Source: Pedobacter sp. KBS0701 (GTDB taxonomy: Bacteria; Bacteroidota; Bacteroidia; Sphingobacteriales; Sphingobacteriaceae). Taken from it: DNA of 64,000 bases. The notes under the pieces are model-generated. The model had not been told where the DNA came from. It saw only the letters and a list, made by a program, of their open reading frames with translations, and ran no database searches. The stretch covers positions 4,154,001 to 4,218,000 of the forward strand of contig NZ_CP042171.1 in the NCBI RefSeq assembly GCF_005938645.2, given 5' to 3'. Shown here in pieces: positions 44,876 to 53,444 of this stretch. The position numbers and the translations under genes are program-made. Numbering within the stretch: the first letter of the stretch is position 1; each line of letters begins with the position of its first letter.

Positions 44876-45021
44876 TAGTCAGATGTTACGATCTGACTAT
44901 CGGTTACTTAAAATAATGAAATATCTAGAATATGTGTTTTTAGTGTCAGTTGGTAACAACTGACACCACGAAAATAAAATGAAGCTTATGCGATTCAGTG
45001 TCAATTGGTAACAACCGACAC
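44876..45021. repeat. Three hairpins, including a REP-like doublet
   Basis: TAGTCAGAT (44876-44884) pairs perfectly with ATCTGACTA (44891-44899). Two further hairpins, GTGTCAGTTG-GTAA-CAACTGACAC (44943-44966) and GTGTCAATTG-GTAA-CAACCGACAC (44998-45021), are direct copies 55 bp apart; each is followed by C and the loop is identical. The group lies upstream of leuS, in the gap before the lipoprotein gene, and resembles REP-type palindromes. Confidence 0.75.
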
Positions 45022-45105
45022 CATGGCTATAATATACCTTCGCAAAAAAAATATGCCATTGATCTAAAAACCAATGGCAAAGCAAATAATCGGGGGATTA
45101 AGATT

Positions 45106-45513
45106 TTATCTTGATAAATAATATACTTTAGTAATGTTTGTTTTATCAATTTTAGCAGTAAACTCTAATTTGTTTGCAGTAAGACTGTTTATTTTACAAT
45201 AATTAAGACCATCATTAATACTCATACTAAACTGATCAGAATAAATGATCACATACTCACCAATTGCCCTGTTTCCAGATAAACTTATCTCCACCTGGTC
45301 ATCATTATTTGATTTATAATCAATATAATCAGTGGTTTTGCCATAATTAACGTCTCCATTAAGTTTTTGGTCAGTATAACCTGTGGTCACAATCCTATTT
45401 AAAGTCCAACGGCCCATCATTTGAGCTTTTAAAGAAGTAGTATCTTTTTTGCATGAAATAATGGTTGAGGTAAGAAGCATTAATAAACTTAGAATTGTAA
45501 TTTGTCTTTTCAT
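45106..45513 (-). CDS. Small predicted lipoprotein, possibly lipocalin-like
   Basis: The start is taken at ATG 45513, where a lipoprotein signal begins (MKRQITILSLLMLLTS, then IISC with Cys21). The longer frame upstream has no signal. The mature part (about 115 residues) reads MGRWTLNRIVTTGYTD and alternates strands to the end, like the small lipocalin-like lipoproteins common in Bacteroidota. Ligand and role are unknown. It is divergent from ftsX, with 191 bp between the starts. Confidence 0.72.
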   Translation of the reverse strand: MKRQITILSLLMLLTSTIISCKKDTTSLKAQMMGRWTLNRIVTTGYTDQKLNGDVNYGKTTDYIDYKSNNDDQVEISLSGNRAIGEYVIIYSDQFSMSINDGLNYCKINSLTANKLEFTAKIDKTNITKVYYLSR

Positions 45514-45661
45514 AGTTAAATTTAGTTTTAAGATATCCATAATTAACGCCGTTTTAGCAAATTTCGTACCGGCATTCGAAAAAGAATCAGATTTGCCATG
45601 GAATTTAATCTTCAAACTAAAAGCTAATCGCATACGTTAGTATTCATTTAACAATCATTAA

Positions 45662-45691
45662 TTGGTGTTTATCAGGTATAATTTATATTTT
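45662..45691 (+). promoter_or_regulatory. Bacteroidota-type promoter for ftsX
   Basis: TTG at 45662-45664, then 19 bp, then TATATTTT (45684-45691), close to TTG-N19-TAnnTTTG. It lies 13 bp before the ATG of ftsX. Confidence 0.55.
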
Positions 45692-45704
45692 CGCAGAAAC
45701 AAAA

Positions 45705-46592
45705 ATGAAATACATGGAAGAATTCGAAGTGAGTGATGCATCTAAGAAAACCAAAACCGTTTATATCTCTACTATAATCAGTATTGCATTGGTTTTATTG
45801 ATGCTGGGGCTACTTGGTTTAGTACTTGTACATGCCAAAAACCTGTCTAACTACGTTAAAGAAAACATCGTTTTGAACATTATTGTTGATGAAGGTGCAA
45901 AAGAAGCGGATGTTTTGGCTTTCCAAAAAGAGTTAAATGCTAACCCGGCGGTAAAGCAAACTCAATATGTAAATAAAGAACTTGCAGCCAGAAATTTAAC
46001 ACAGGATTTAGGTGAAGATTTCGTTAACTTCCTAGGCTACAACCCACTAACATCTACCTTTGATGTGTATTTAAAAGCAGAATATGCAAACAATAAAAGT
46101 ATAGATGCCTTAAAAACAAGTATTTCTAAGAATCCTGTAGTTAAAGAAGTGGTTTACCAAAGTTCTTTAATTGATATGGTAAACAAAAATATCAATACTA
46201 TTGGTTTAATTATTTTAGCATTCGCAGCGTTGCTATTAATCATTTCTATCGCACTGATTAACAACACGATAAGACTAGCAATCTATTCACAGCGCTTTTT
46301 AATTAAAAGTATGCAGCTGGTTGGTGCAACGAAAAATTTTATTCGACGTCCTTTCTTATTGTATGCTGCTTTGCACGGCCTGATTGCGGCATTTATTGCC
46401 ATCATTATTTTATTGGCAACTTTAATTTATGCCCGCAAAGAGGTACCTGAGATTATTATTTTAAATAACTACCAGGAATTTGGCTTCGTATTTACAGGCC
46501 TTTTAATTGTGGGTATTTTTATAACAGGCATTAGTACATGGTTTGCAGTAAGCAGATATTTACGTTTAAAATCTTATCATCTTTATAGATAA
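45705..46592 (+). CDS. ftsX: Cell division ABC transporter permease-like protein FtsX
   Basis: FtsX works with FtsE to activate peptidoglycan hydrolases at division. The 295-residue protein has a short cytoplasmic N-terminus, one membrane helix (about 22-42), a periplasmic loop with the FtsX ECD pattern (NIIVDEGAKEADVLAFQKEL, FDVYLKAEYAN), and three more helices with MQLVGATKNFIRRPFL before the third. It overlaps the next gene (TAATG). ftsE is not adjacent, as is usual for Bacteroidota. Confidence 0.93.
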   Translation: MKYMEEFEVSDASKKTKTVYISTIISIALVLLMLGLLGLVLVHAKNLSNYVKENIVLNIIVDEGAKEADVLAFQKELNANPAVKQTQYVNKELAARNLTQDLGEDFVNFLGYNPLTSTFDVYLKAEYANNKSIDALKTSISKNPVVKEVVYQSSLIDMVNKNINTIGLIILAFAALLLIISIALINNTIRLAIYSQRFLIKSMQLVGATKNFIRRPFLLYAALHGLIAAFIAIIILLATLIYARKEVPEIIILNNYQEFGFVFTGLLIVGIFITGISTWFAVSRYLRLKSYHLYR

Positions 46593-46819
46593 TGGCAGAA
46601 AAAAAAACAAGTCCGGTTGTAAAGGACGTTAAAAGCGAATTGGTTTTTACCAAAAAAAACTATCAGTTATTGTTAATCAGCATAGCAATTGTAGCGGTTG
46701 GTTTTATCTTGATGATGGGCACTACTGGTGACATTTACGACTTCAGAAGAACTTTATTGGCTCCGATAGTGGTATTGGCAGGTTTTGCTTTTGGTATTTA
46801 TGCAATCTTAAAAAAATAA
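46592..46819 (+). CDS. DUF3098 small membrane protein
   Basis: The 75-residue protein has a charged N-terminus (MAEKKTSPVVKDVKS) and two membrane helices separated by TGDIYDFRRTLLAPIVV. This is the DUF3098 family, found next to ftsX in Bacteroidota. Its start overlaps the ftsX stop by one base, so it is likely a functional partner in division or envelope assembly. The activity is unknown. Confidence 0.85.
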   Translation: MAEKKTSPVVKDVKSELVFTKKNYQLLLISIAIVAVGFILMMGTTGDIYDFRRTLLAPIVVLAGFAFGIYAILKK

Positions 46820-46842
46820 ATTTATCCTATTAGGATTATATT

Positions 46843-46876
46843 AAAACGCTTAATTAATTGATTGAGCGTTTTATTT
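46843..46876 (+). terminator. Probable terminator between DUF3098 gene and uppP
   Basis: AAAACGCTTAAT pairs with ATTGAGCGTTTT (one G-U) around a 6-nt loop, followed by ATTTATTT. It would separate ftsX-DUF3098 from uppP, though read-through is possible. Confidence 0.7.
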
Positions 46877-46898
46877 ATTTCCTTCCTTTCCTAAAAAT

Positions 46899-47693
46899 AT
46901 GAACGCTTTTGAAGCTATTGTCCTTGCAATTGTTGAAGGATTAACTGAATTTTTACCTGTATCGAGCACTGGTCACATGATTATTGCATCATCATTTATG
47001 GGCATCGCATCCGAACCATTTGTAAAACTCTTCACCATTGTCATCCAGTTGGGCGCAATACTTTCGGTGGTTGTACTCTATTTTAAGAGATTCTTCAAAT
47101 CAATAACTTTCTACATTAAATTGCTTGTTGCCTTTATTCCTGCGGCTGTATTTGGCCTGTTATTAAGCAAAAAAATCGACGAATTATTGGAAAGTCCGAT
47201 GGCAGTAGGCATTTCTCTGCTAATTGGGGGGATCATCCTTTTATTTGTTGATAAATGGTTTAATAAACCCACGGTATTGGAAGAAGAAAAGGTAACTTAT
47301 TTAACCGCTTTAAAAATTGGATTCTTTCAATGTATCGCCATGTTACCAGGTGTATCGCGCTCGGGAGCAACTATTGTTGGTGGGATGAGTCAGAAATTAA
47401 GCAGAAAAGTGGCCGCTGAGTTTTCATTTTTCCTTGCGGTACCGACTATGTTTGCTGCAACCGCGAAAAAACTGTACGATTTTTACAAAGAAGGGCACAC
47501 CATTACCCATGATCAAACTAATCTTCTAATTATCGGTAACGTTATTGCTTTTGTGGTAGCACTATTGGCTATTAAAAGTTTTATCGGATACCTGAACAAA
47601 CATGGTTTCAAAGTCTTTGGTTGGTACAGAATTGCTGCTGGTTTAATCATTATCATCCTGTTATTAAGCGGACACAACTTACAGATCATATAA
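46899..47693 (+). CDS. uppP: Undecaprenyl-diphosphatase
   Basis: UppP recycles undecaprenyl diphosphate to the monophosphate carrier for peptidoglycan and O-antigen synthesis, and confers bacitracin resistance. The 264-residue membrane protein shows the motif EGLTEFLPVSSTGHMII and the second motif MLPGVSRSGATIVGG with the catalytic Ser and Arg. About eight helices are present. It lies in the ftsX-truB neighbourhood typical of Bacteroidota. Confidence 0.95.
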   Translation: MNAFEAIVLAIVEGLTEFLPVSSTGHMIIASSFMGIASEPFVKLFTIVIQLGAILSVVVLYFKRFFKSITFYIKLLVAFIPAAVFGLLLSKKIDELLESPMAVGISLLIGGIILLFVDKWFNKPTVLEEEKVTYLTALKIGFFQCIAMLPGVSRSGATIVGGMSQKLSRKVAAEFSFFLAVPTMFAATAKKLYDFYKEGHTITHDQTNLLIIGNVIAFVVALLAIKSFIGYLNKHGFKVFGWYRIAAGLIIIILLLSGHNLQII

Positions 47694-47705
47694 TTCATGT
47701 AAATA

Positions 47706-47799
47706 TTTTAACCACAACTTGTCCCGATTTTCGGGAGATAAAAAGGATGCATACAGATAATAATCATCCGTGTTTATCTTTGTACATCTGTGGTTAAAA
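47706..47799. repeat. Inverted repeat TTTTAACCACA / TGTGGTTAAAA
   Basis: An 11-bp perfect inverted repeat encloses 72 bp that contain a smaller hairpin (CCCGATTTTCGGG at 47723-47735) and the words atccgtgtttatc and acatctgtgg. It lies between uppP and truB and could act as a weak terminator or RNA processing site. Confidence 0.6.
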
Positions 47800-47826
47800 A
47801 AACTTAAGCAAACCACATTGAATCCG

Positions 47827-47834
47827 TATCTTTG
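47827..47834 (+). promoter_or_regulatory. -7 box of the truB promoter
   Basis: TATCTTTG followed by CGC is a strong Bacteroidota -7 match, 14 bp before the GTG start of truB. The -33 element is not clear. Confidence 0.6.
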
Positions 47835-47848
47835 CGCAAAAAAGATTT

Positions 47849-48580
47849 GTGAGTACCGAAAATTCTAAATTCAAAGACTTCAATTTTGCTGAAGGCGAAT
47901 TGCTTTTAATTAACAAACCATACAAATGGACTTCATTTGATGTGGTTGGCAAAATACGTAATTCTTTAAAACCACTAAAACTAAAAGTTGGTCATGCCGG
48001 CACTTTAGATCCACTTGCTACAGGTTTATTGATTATCTGTACCGGCAAGCTAACCAAACAGATAGACACTTTTCAGGCTGAAGAGAAAGAATATACCGGC
48101 ACCATGATTTTGGGCGCTACTACCCCGTCATTTGATATGGAAACGGAGGTTGATGAAACCTTCGACATCAGCCACATTACCGAAGAAGAAATTTATGCTG
48201 CCTGTAAAGCATTTATTGGCAATATCGAGCAATATCCGCCTGCACATTCAGCAGTCAAGGTAAATGGTGAACGTTTATACGTAAAAGCAAGATTGGGTGA
48301 AGAGGTTGAATTAAGGAAACGTTTTGTAAGTGTACCGGAATTTGAAATTACACGGATCGAACTGCCAGAAATCGATTTCAGGATTGTGTGTAGCAAAGGT
48401 ACTTATATCCGTTCATTAATATCCGATTTTGGTAAAACTTTAAATAACGGCGCTTACCTTTCTAAACTTACCCGTACCCGAAGCGGAAACTTTTTACTAA
48501 AAGATGCGTTTGAGGTATTAGAACTTGTTAATTATATTCGCAGTAAAAAAGAAGAAGCTAAAACTGAAACAGAAGCATGA
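47849..48580 (+). CDS. truB: tRNA pseudouridine(55) synthase
   Basis: TruB converts U55 in the T-loop of tRNAs to pseudouridine. The frame starts at GTG 47849 (MSTENSKF). The catalytic Asp54 lies in KVGHAGTLDPLATGLL, and the further family blocks are KLTKQIDTFQAEEKEYTGTM and CSKGTYIRSLISDFG. The 243-residue protein lacks a PUA domain, as in the short TruB class. Its stop overlaps the yitT-like start (ATGA), giving a truB-yitT-ribF operon. Confidence 0.95.
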   Translation: MSTENSKFKDFNFAEGELLLINKPYKWTSFDVVGKIRNSLKPLKLKVGHAGTLDPLATGLLIICTGKLTKQIDTFQAEEKEYTGTMILGATTPSFDMETEVDETFDISHITEEEIYAACKAFIGNIEQYPPAHSAVKVNGERLYVKARLGEEVELRKRFVSVPEFEITRIELPEIDFRIVCSKGTYIRSLISDFGKTLNNGAYLSKLTRTRSGNFLLKDAFEVLELVNYIRSKKEEAKTETEA

Positions 48581-49437
48581 ACCGAATCAAAAACAGGCAC
48601 ACCAGGTTTGTAAAAGAAATTCTTTTAATTATTGCTGGTGTAACTTCGGCGTGTTTTGGCCTAAAAAGCTTTTTAATGCCGAGCCATTTTATTGACGGTG
48701 GTGTTACTGGTATTTCCCTCTTGCTAAGCACCTTAACTGGCTGGAATTTATCGTACCTCATTGCTATCATCAATATCCCATTTGTTATTTTAGGTTACAG
48801 GCAGATTGGTAAAGGCTTTGCCATTAAAACTGCTATCGCCATTGCTACGCTCTCACTGGCGCTAATTATATTGCCCTTTCAGCCCATTACACACGATAAA
48901 TTACTTATTGCATTTTTTGGCGGTTTGTTTTTAGGTGGAGGAATCGGATTGGCCATGCGTGGCGGCTGTGTAATTGATGGTACAGAAGTTTTAGCGCTTT
49001 ACATCAGTAAAAACAGCATTTTAACTGTTGGAAATATCATCCTGATTTTAAACATCATTATTTTTGCATTCGCAGCTTATTTCCTAAACATCGAAACTGC
49101 GCTTTATGCCATTCTAACATACTTATCTGCATCTAGTACCATCGATTTTATCGTAAATGGCATAGAACAATATACAGGTGTGACCATTATTTCAGAACAT
49201 CAGGAAGCTATAAAAGGGTTTATCATTAACGAAATGAAACGAGGTGTGACCATTTATAAAGGCGAAGGCGGTTACGGAGAAAAGAAAGATATTGATATTA
49301 TTTTTACTGTGGTTACCAAACTAGAAATGAGCAAATTACAAACTGCTATCCGGCAGATTGATTCAGATGCCTTTGTAATACAACAACAAATTGCCGATTT
49401 AAAGGGCGGGGTAGTTAAACGCCATGCCTTACATTAA
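48577..49437 (+). CDS. YitT family membrane protein
   Basis: The 286-residue protein has five or so membrane helices in the N-terminal YitT (DUF161) part, with FLMPSHFIDGGVTGISLL and GIGLAMRGGCVIDGTEVLAL. A soluble DUF2179 domain follows (TIYKGEGGYGEKKDIDIIFT). The function of the family is not established. It is coupled to truB by an ATGA overlap, and the ribF start follows 12 bp after its stop. Confidence 0.87.
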   Translation: MNRIKNRHTRFVKEILLIIAGVTSACFGLKSFLMPSHFIDGGVTGISLLLSTLTGWNLSYLIAIINIPFVILGYRQIGKGFAIKTAIAIATLSLALIILPFQPITHDKLLIAFFGGLFLGGGIGLAMRGGCVIDGTEVLALYISKNSILTVGNIILILNIIIFAFAAYFLNIETALYAILTYLSASSTIDFIVNGIEQYTGVTIISEHQEAIKGFIINEMKRGVTIYKGEGGYGEKKDIDIIFTVVTKLEMSKLQTAIRQIDSDAFVIQQQIADLKGGVVKRHALH

Positions 49438-49449
49438 TTTTCCATCCCA

Positions 49450-50436
49450 TTGAAGATATACAATAACCTTTCGGATTTTAAGAAATTAGATAATGCCATT
49501 GTAACCATTGGCACTTTTGATGGTGTACATTTCGGGCACCAAAAAATCATCAAACAACTGGTAGAAAAAGCAAAATCTGATAAAGGAGAAAGCGTAATAC
49601 TAACTTTTTTCCCACACCCGAGAATGATTATTGATCCTGAAAACCAGGATCTAAAAATGATTAACACAATTACGGAAAAAGCAGAAATTTTAAAAGGTTT
49701 AGGGGTAGATCATTTAATCATTACACCATTTACCAGAGATTTCTCCAATCAACTGCCTGAAGATTACATAAAAAACATACTGGTAAACAACATTGGCACC
49801 AGGCATATTATTATTGGTTATGACCATCGTTTCGGTAAAGACCGTTCTGGCAACCTGGATGATTTAAAAGCCGCTGGCTTACATTATGGCTTTAATGTGG
49901 AGGAAATTATGGAACAGGATATTCATGATGTTGCAGTAAGCTCGACCAAAATCCGACAGGCACTTTTGGCTGGCGATGTAAGTTTAGCCAATGATTATCT
50001 GGGTTATCCATTTTCTATTTTCGGAAGGGTAATTAAAGGCGATAAAATTGGCCGAACAATTGGTTTCCCTACCGCCAATATCTTCGTAGAAGAAATATAT
50101 AAACTGATTCCTGGCGATGGCATTTATGCCGTTACAGTTGAGATTGGTTCAGCGCTGGGCGTTGAGGGCTTAGCGGTGGATCAACTCCAAACGCAAAACG
50201 CCAAACTCCAAACTTATAAAGGCATGGCCTACATCGGGCAGCGTCCAACCATTAATGGGATGACCAGAAATATTGAGGTTAATATTTTCGATTTTAACCA
50301 GGAAATTTATGGACAGGACATCAAGATGAATTTCTTGAAATTCTTACGTCACGATGTAAAATTTACCGGATTAGAAGCGCTTACCGTTCAATTGCAAAAA
50401 GATAAGGAAGCGACGCTCAATTATTTTAACAGGTGA
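49450..50436 (+). CDS. ribF: Bifunctional riboflavin kinase / FAD synthetase, with unusual insert
   Basis: RibF makes FMN and then FAD. The start must be TTG 49450, because an in-frame TAA lies at 49435-49437 and no ATG fits. The N-terminal adenylyltransferase domain shows IGTFDGVHFGHQKII and VILTFFPHP; the kinase domain shows GRTIGFPTANI and AYIGQRPTINGM, then IEVNIFDF. Residues 233-257 (50146-50220) are extra compared with the usual short VYAV...G(M)AYIG spacing, and their DNA resembles an intergenic repeat. The enzyme should still work if the loop is tolerated. Confidence 0.9.
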   Translation: MKIYNNLSDFKKLDNAIVTIGTFDGVHFGHQKIIKQLVEKAKSDKGESVILTFFPHPRMIIDPENQDLKMINTITEKAEILKGLGVDHLIITPFTRDFSNQLPEDYIKNILVNNIGTRHIIIGYDHRFGKDRSGNLDDLKAAGLHYGFNVEEIMEQDIHDVAVSSTKIRQALLAGDVSLANDYLGYPFSIFGRVIKGDKIGRTIGFPTANIFVEEIYKLIPGDGIYAVTVEIGSALGVEGLAVDQLQTQNAKLQTYKGMAYIGQRPTINGMTRNIEVNIFDFNQEIYGQDIKMNFLKFLRHDVKFTGLEALTVQLQKDKEATLNYFNR

Positions 50437-50462
50437 TTTTTTTTAGGGTATCCAGCTCGATT

Positions 50463-50544
50463 GTCATCTCGACTGAAACGCAGTGGAATGGAGAGATCTA
50501 TCTAAACAGATTTCTCGACTTCGTTGCACTCCGCTCGAAATGAC
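50463..50544. repeat. GTCAT...ATGAC interspersed palindromic repeat
   Basis: An 82-bp copy begins GTCATCTCGACTGAAACGCA and ends CTCGAAATGAC. It differs from the 16276 copy by only some substitutions over its length and lies just after ribF. The following bases to 50668 show no clear feature. Confidence 0.82.
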
Positions 50545-50668
50545 GGTAACTCGAGATGAGAGTGATTTTATAAACTCAATTTTAATAATCTAAGTCAAAA
50601 GGGTATTTAAGTCTGTTTAAATCAGATTTCCCTTTCAAAAAAGCCTTATTTTCGTTATATTAGCGGCA

Positions 50669-51022
50669 ATGAGGGTTTTTTACATCATTTTCTTTCTATC
50701 TATCTCCATTAATTTTGCGGTCTTCGCATCGCAAAAACAAGGAAATGATGCCGCATTAAAAAACACTAAAATCAGTTTCTTTTCCTGTAAAAAAAACATC
50801 AACCTTAATCTTGGTTTCAATCAGGATAATGAAAGCCTGCAAAAAGATTTTATTAACAGTTCTATTGTAAAAATATCTTCCAGTGCTTTTGTTCTCATCA
50901 CTTTTTGGCTATTCCTTTTTTTAAAGAACAAAACCATCAATACAAAAGTTGTAATCAAAAGATTAAATCATAATTATTGGTGCCTGTTTAAGATGCTCTA
51001 TCCAAAACATGTTTTTTGGTAA
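50669..51022 (+). CDS. Hypothetical small secreted or membrane protein
   Basis: The 117-residue frame opens with a signal peptide-like segment (MRVFYIIFFLSISINFAVFA) and has a second hydrophobic stretch near residues 72-88 (SSSAFVLITFWLFLFLKN). Between them lies a Lys/Asn/Ser-rich region; the C-terminus is basic and aromatic. No family is recognised. It fills the gap between ribF and the antiporter gene, with no other frame competing, but coding status is only moderately supported. Confidence 0.5.
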   Translation: MRVFYIIFFLSISINFAVFASQKQGNDAALKNTKISFFSCKKNINLNLGFNQDNESLQKDFINSSIVKISSSAFVLITFWLFLFLKNKTINTKVVIKRLNHNYWCLFKMLYPKHVFW

Positions 51023-51120
51023 GTAATTTCATTATTAACCACTTCAATGTGGGTTATAAAATGCCAGGTATCAATTATAGCTGGAAATAAATTATTTAAA
51101 CAACATTACTTTTTATATAG

Positions 51121-53334
51121 ATGCATTTACCCGATTTAATAGCCGATTTAGGATTAATCCTTGCTGCCGCAGGAATAACCACTCTTATATTTAAAAAAAT
51201 TAAACAGCCCCTCGTTCTGGGCTATATACTGGCTGGCCTATTGGTTGGTTCTCATTTAGATTTTTTTCCCTCTGTTACCGATACCAAGAGTATTAACATT
51301 TGGGGCGAAATTGGTGTAATTTTCCTTTTATTCAGCCTTGGTTTAGAATTCAGCTTTAAAAAACTGGTTAAAGTTGGCGGTTCCGCTTCCATCACCGCGA
51401 TTGTGAAAGTCCTTTTTATCATTCTGGCAGGTTACTTGGTTGGTAAAGCAATGGGCTGGAAAGATATGGACAGCCTGTTTTTAGGTGGAATCTTATCCAT
51501 ATCCTCAACCATGATTACCATAAAAGCCTTCGAAGAACTTGGCCTAAAGCATAAAAAGTTTGCCGGTCTGGTTTTCGGGGTTTTAATTGTTGAAGATCTG
51601 GTGGCAATCTTGTTATTGGTATTATTTTCTACGTTGGCCGTAAGCCAGCAGTCGGCAGGTACAGAAATGCTGTATTCTATCTTAAAACTAGCATTCTTTT
51701 TGGTGCTTTGGTTTTTGGGTGGAATATTTTTAATCCCTTCATTTCTTAAAGCAACCAAAAAATTAATGAATGATGAAACCATGCTGGTGGTATCTTTAGG
51801 TTTGTGTTTGGTGATGGTATTACTGGCCGATAAGGTTGGGTTTTCTCCGGCTTTAGGTGCATTTATTATGGGTTCTATTTTAGCCGAAACTACGCAGGCC
51901 GAAAGAATAGAACACTTAACAAAATCGGTAAAAGATTTATTCGCCGCGGTTTTCTTTGTTTCAGTTGGTATGCTGATTGATCCTTCGATGCTGGTTAAAT
52001 ACGCTGTTCCCATTTTAGTGGCTACCGTGGTTATCATCTTTGGGAAAATCATATTTACCATTTTAGGGGCGTTATTGTCTGGTCAGCCGCTAAAAACTTC
52101 GGTACAATCGGGCATGAGTTTGGCACAAATTGGTGAGTTTTCATTTATCATTGCCTCATTAGGATTAACCCTTAAAGTAACCAGCGATTTCCTTTACCCA
52201 ATCGCTGTAGCAGCGGCAGCTATTACAACCTTTACCACACCATACCTGATTAAACTATCCGAACCTTTTTACCAGTATTTAAACCGCGTTTTACCAAAAA
52301 AATGGCTTGATGGTATAGAAAGATACAGCTCCAGTACTGAAGGGATTACCACGTTAAGCGATTGGAAAGTTCTATTAAGGTCTTATATTTTTAATACGAT
52401 TATCCACTCGGTAATCATCATAGCAATCATATTTCTGGCTTACCGATATGTTCAGCCTTTTATTGTAAGCAATATTTCCAATAGCTTAACTTCTATTATC
52501 ATCAGCGTAGTGGTTTCGTTCATTTTAATGTCGCCATTTTTATGGGCATTATCTATCCGAAGGATTCAACGAACAGCCTATTCTCACCTTTGGCTGAATA
52601 AAAAATATACCCGTGGTCCGTTAATTGCCATCGAATTTTTCAGAATAGCTTTAGGGATCTTCTTTGTAGGATTTTTAATGTATGAATTCTTCGACACCTG
52701 GATTGCAGCTGTAATCGCATTAGGCCTGATTATTTTAGGCATGGTTATCTTCTCCAGGAAACTGCAGTCTTTTTATGATAAGCTGGAAAGACGTTTCATG
52801 TTGAATTTAAATGCCCGTGAGAATCAAAAACCTGACATTTTGCCTTGGGATACCCACCTCACAGAACTTACTGTTTCACCTGAATCGGAAGTGGTAGGAA
52901 AAACGCTTACCGAATTAATGATCAGGGAAAAATATGGGGTAAATATTGCCTTAATCGAACGTGGAAGAAACAATATCCCAACGCCAGGCAGAGACGAGCG
53001 GCTTTATCCTAACGACAAACTATTGTTGATTGGTGCTGATGATCAATTGGCCGCTGTTAAGGCACTTTTAGAAGTTGATGCTCCGGAAACAGCCGAAGAA
53101 AATAATTTCCCGAATAAAGAAATGACCTTGCAAAAGGTTATTGTTCATGCCGAATCGCCTGTTTATGGCATGAGTATCAGAAATGCAGGGATCCGCGAAA
53201 AAGCACAGGCACTAATTGTGGGTATTGAACGTGGTGCTGATCGGATATTGAATCCTTCATCCGACTTTGTGTTCGACAACGGCGATGTAATTTGGATTGT
53301 TGGGAACAATAAAAAAATCAAAGAGGTTATATAG
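51121..53334 (+). CDS. Kef-type cation:proton antiporter (CPA2) with RCK_C domains
   Basis: The 737-residue protein has about twelve helices of the Na+/H+ exchanger fold in residues 1-400 (LVLGYILAGLLVGSHLDFFP, LFSLGLEFSFKKL, GVLIVEDLVAILLLVLFS, GMSLAQIGEFSFIIASLGL). The second part has further membrane segments (420-560) and two TrkA_C (RCK_C) modules, near 575-660 (GKTLTELMIREKYGVNIALI) and 675-737 (YGMSIRNAGIREKAQALIVG), that probably sense a ligand. It likely exports K+ or Na+ for pH or osmotic control. It lacks a full RCK_N domain. Confidence 0.88.
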   Translation: MHLPDLIADLGLILAAAGITTLIFKKIKQPLVLGYILAGLLVGSHLDFFPSVTDTKSINIWGEIGVIFLLFSLGLEFSFKKLVKVGGSASITAIVKVLFIILAGYLVGKAMGWKDMDSLFLGGILSISSTMITIKAFEELGLKHKKFAGLVFGVLIVEDLVAILLLVLFSTLAVSQQSAGTEMLYSILKLAFFLVLWFLGGIFLIPSFLKATKKLMNDETMLVVSLGLCLVMVLLADKVGFSPALGAFIMGSILAETTQAERIEHLTKSVKDLFAAVFFVSVGMLIDPSMLVKYAVPILVATVVIIFGKIIFTILGALLSGQPLKTSVQSGMSLAQIGEFSFIIASLGLTLKVTSDFLYPIAVAAAAITTFTTPYLIKLSEPFYQYLNRVLPKKWLDGIERYSSSTEGITTLSDWKVLLRSYIFNTIIHSVIIIAIIFLAYRYVQPFIVSNISNSLTSIIISVVVSFILMSPFLWALSIRRIQRTAYSHLWLNKKYTRGPLIAIEFFRIALGIFFVGFLMYEFFDTWIAAVIALGLIILGMVIFSRKLQSFYDKLERRFMLNLNARENQKPDILPWDTHLTELTVSPESEVVGKTLTELMIREKYGVNIALIERGRNNIPTPGRDERLYPNDKLLLIGADDQLAAVKALLEVDAPETAEENNFPNKEMTLQKVIVHAESPVYGMSIRNAGIREKAQALIVGIERGADRILNPSSDFVFDNGDVIWIVGNNKKIKEVI

Positions 53335-53342
53335 ATTAGTCC

Positions 53343-53408
53343 GAAGTCAGAAGTCTATATGTATAGATAATATGTTTTTTCACTTTAGGAACTTGGACTT
53401 CTGACTTC
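53343..53408. repeat. Inverted repeat GAAGTCAGAAGTC / GACTTCTGACTTC
   Basis: A perfect 13-bp inverted repeat encloses 40 bp and lies just after the antiporter's stop. Its arms are built from the word AAGTC, each repeated. It may serve as a terminator-like hairpin and is of the same word-repeat kind as other intergenic repeats here. Confidence 0.7.
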
Positions 53409-53444
53409 CGGTCAAAAAACATATCTTCGTGTATAACCTAACCT

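Noticed and set aside
44897..45085. A 62-codon minus-strand frame upstream of leuS.
   Set aside because: It is made of the REP-like hairpins; the duplicated peptide pieces reflect the DNA repeat.
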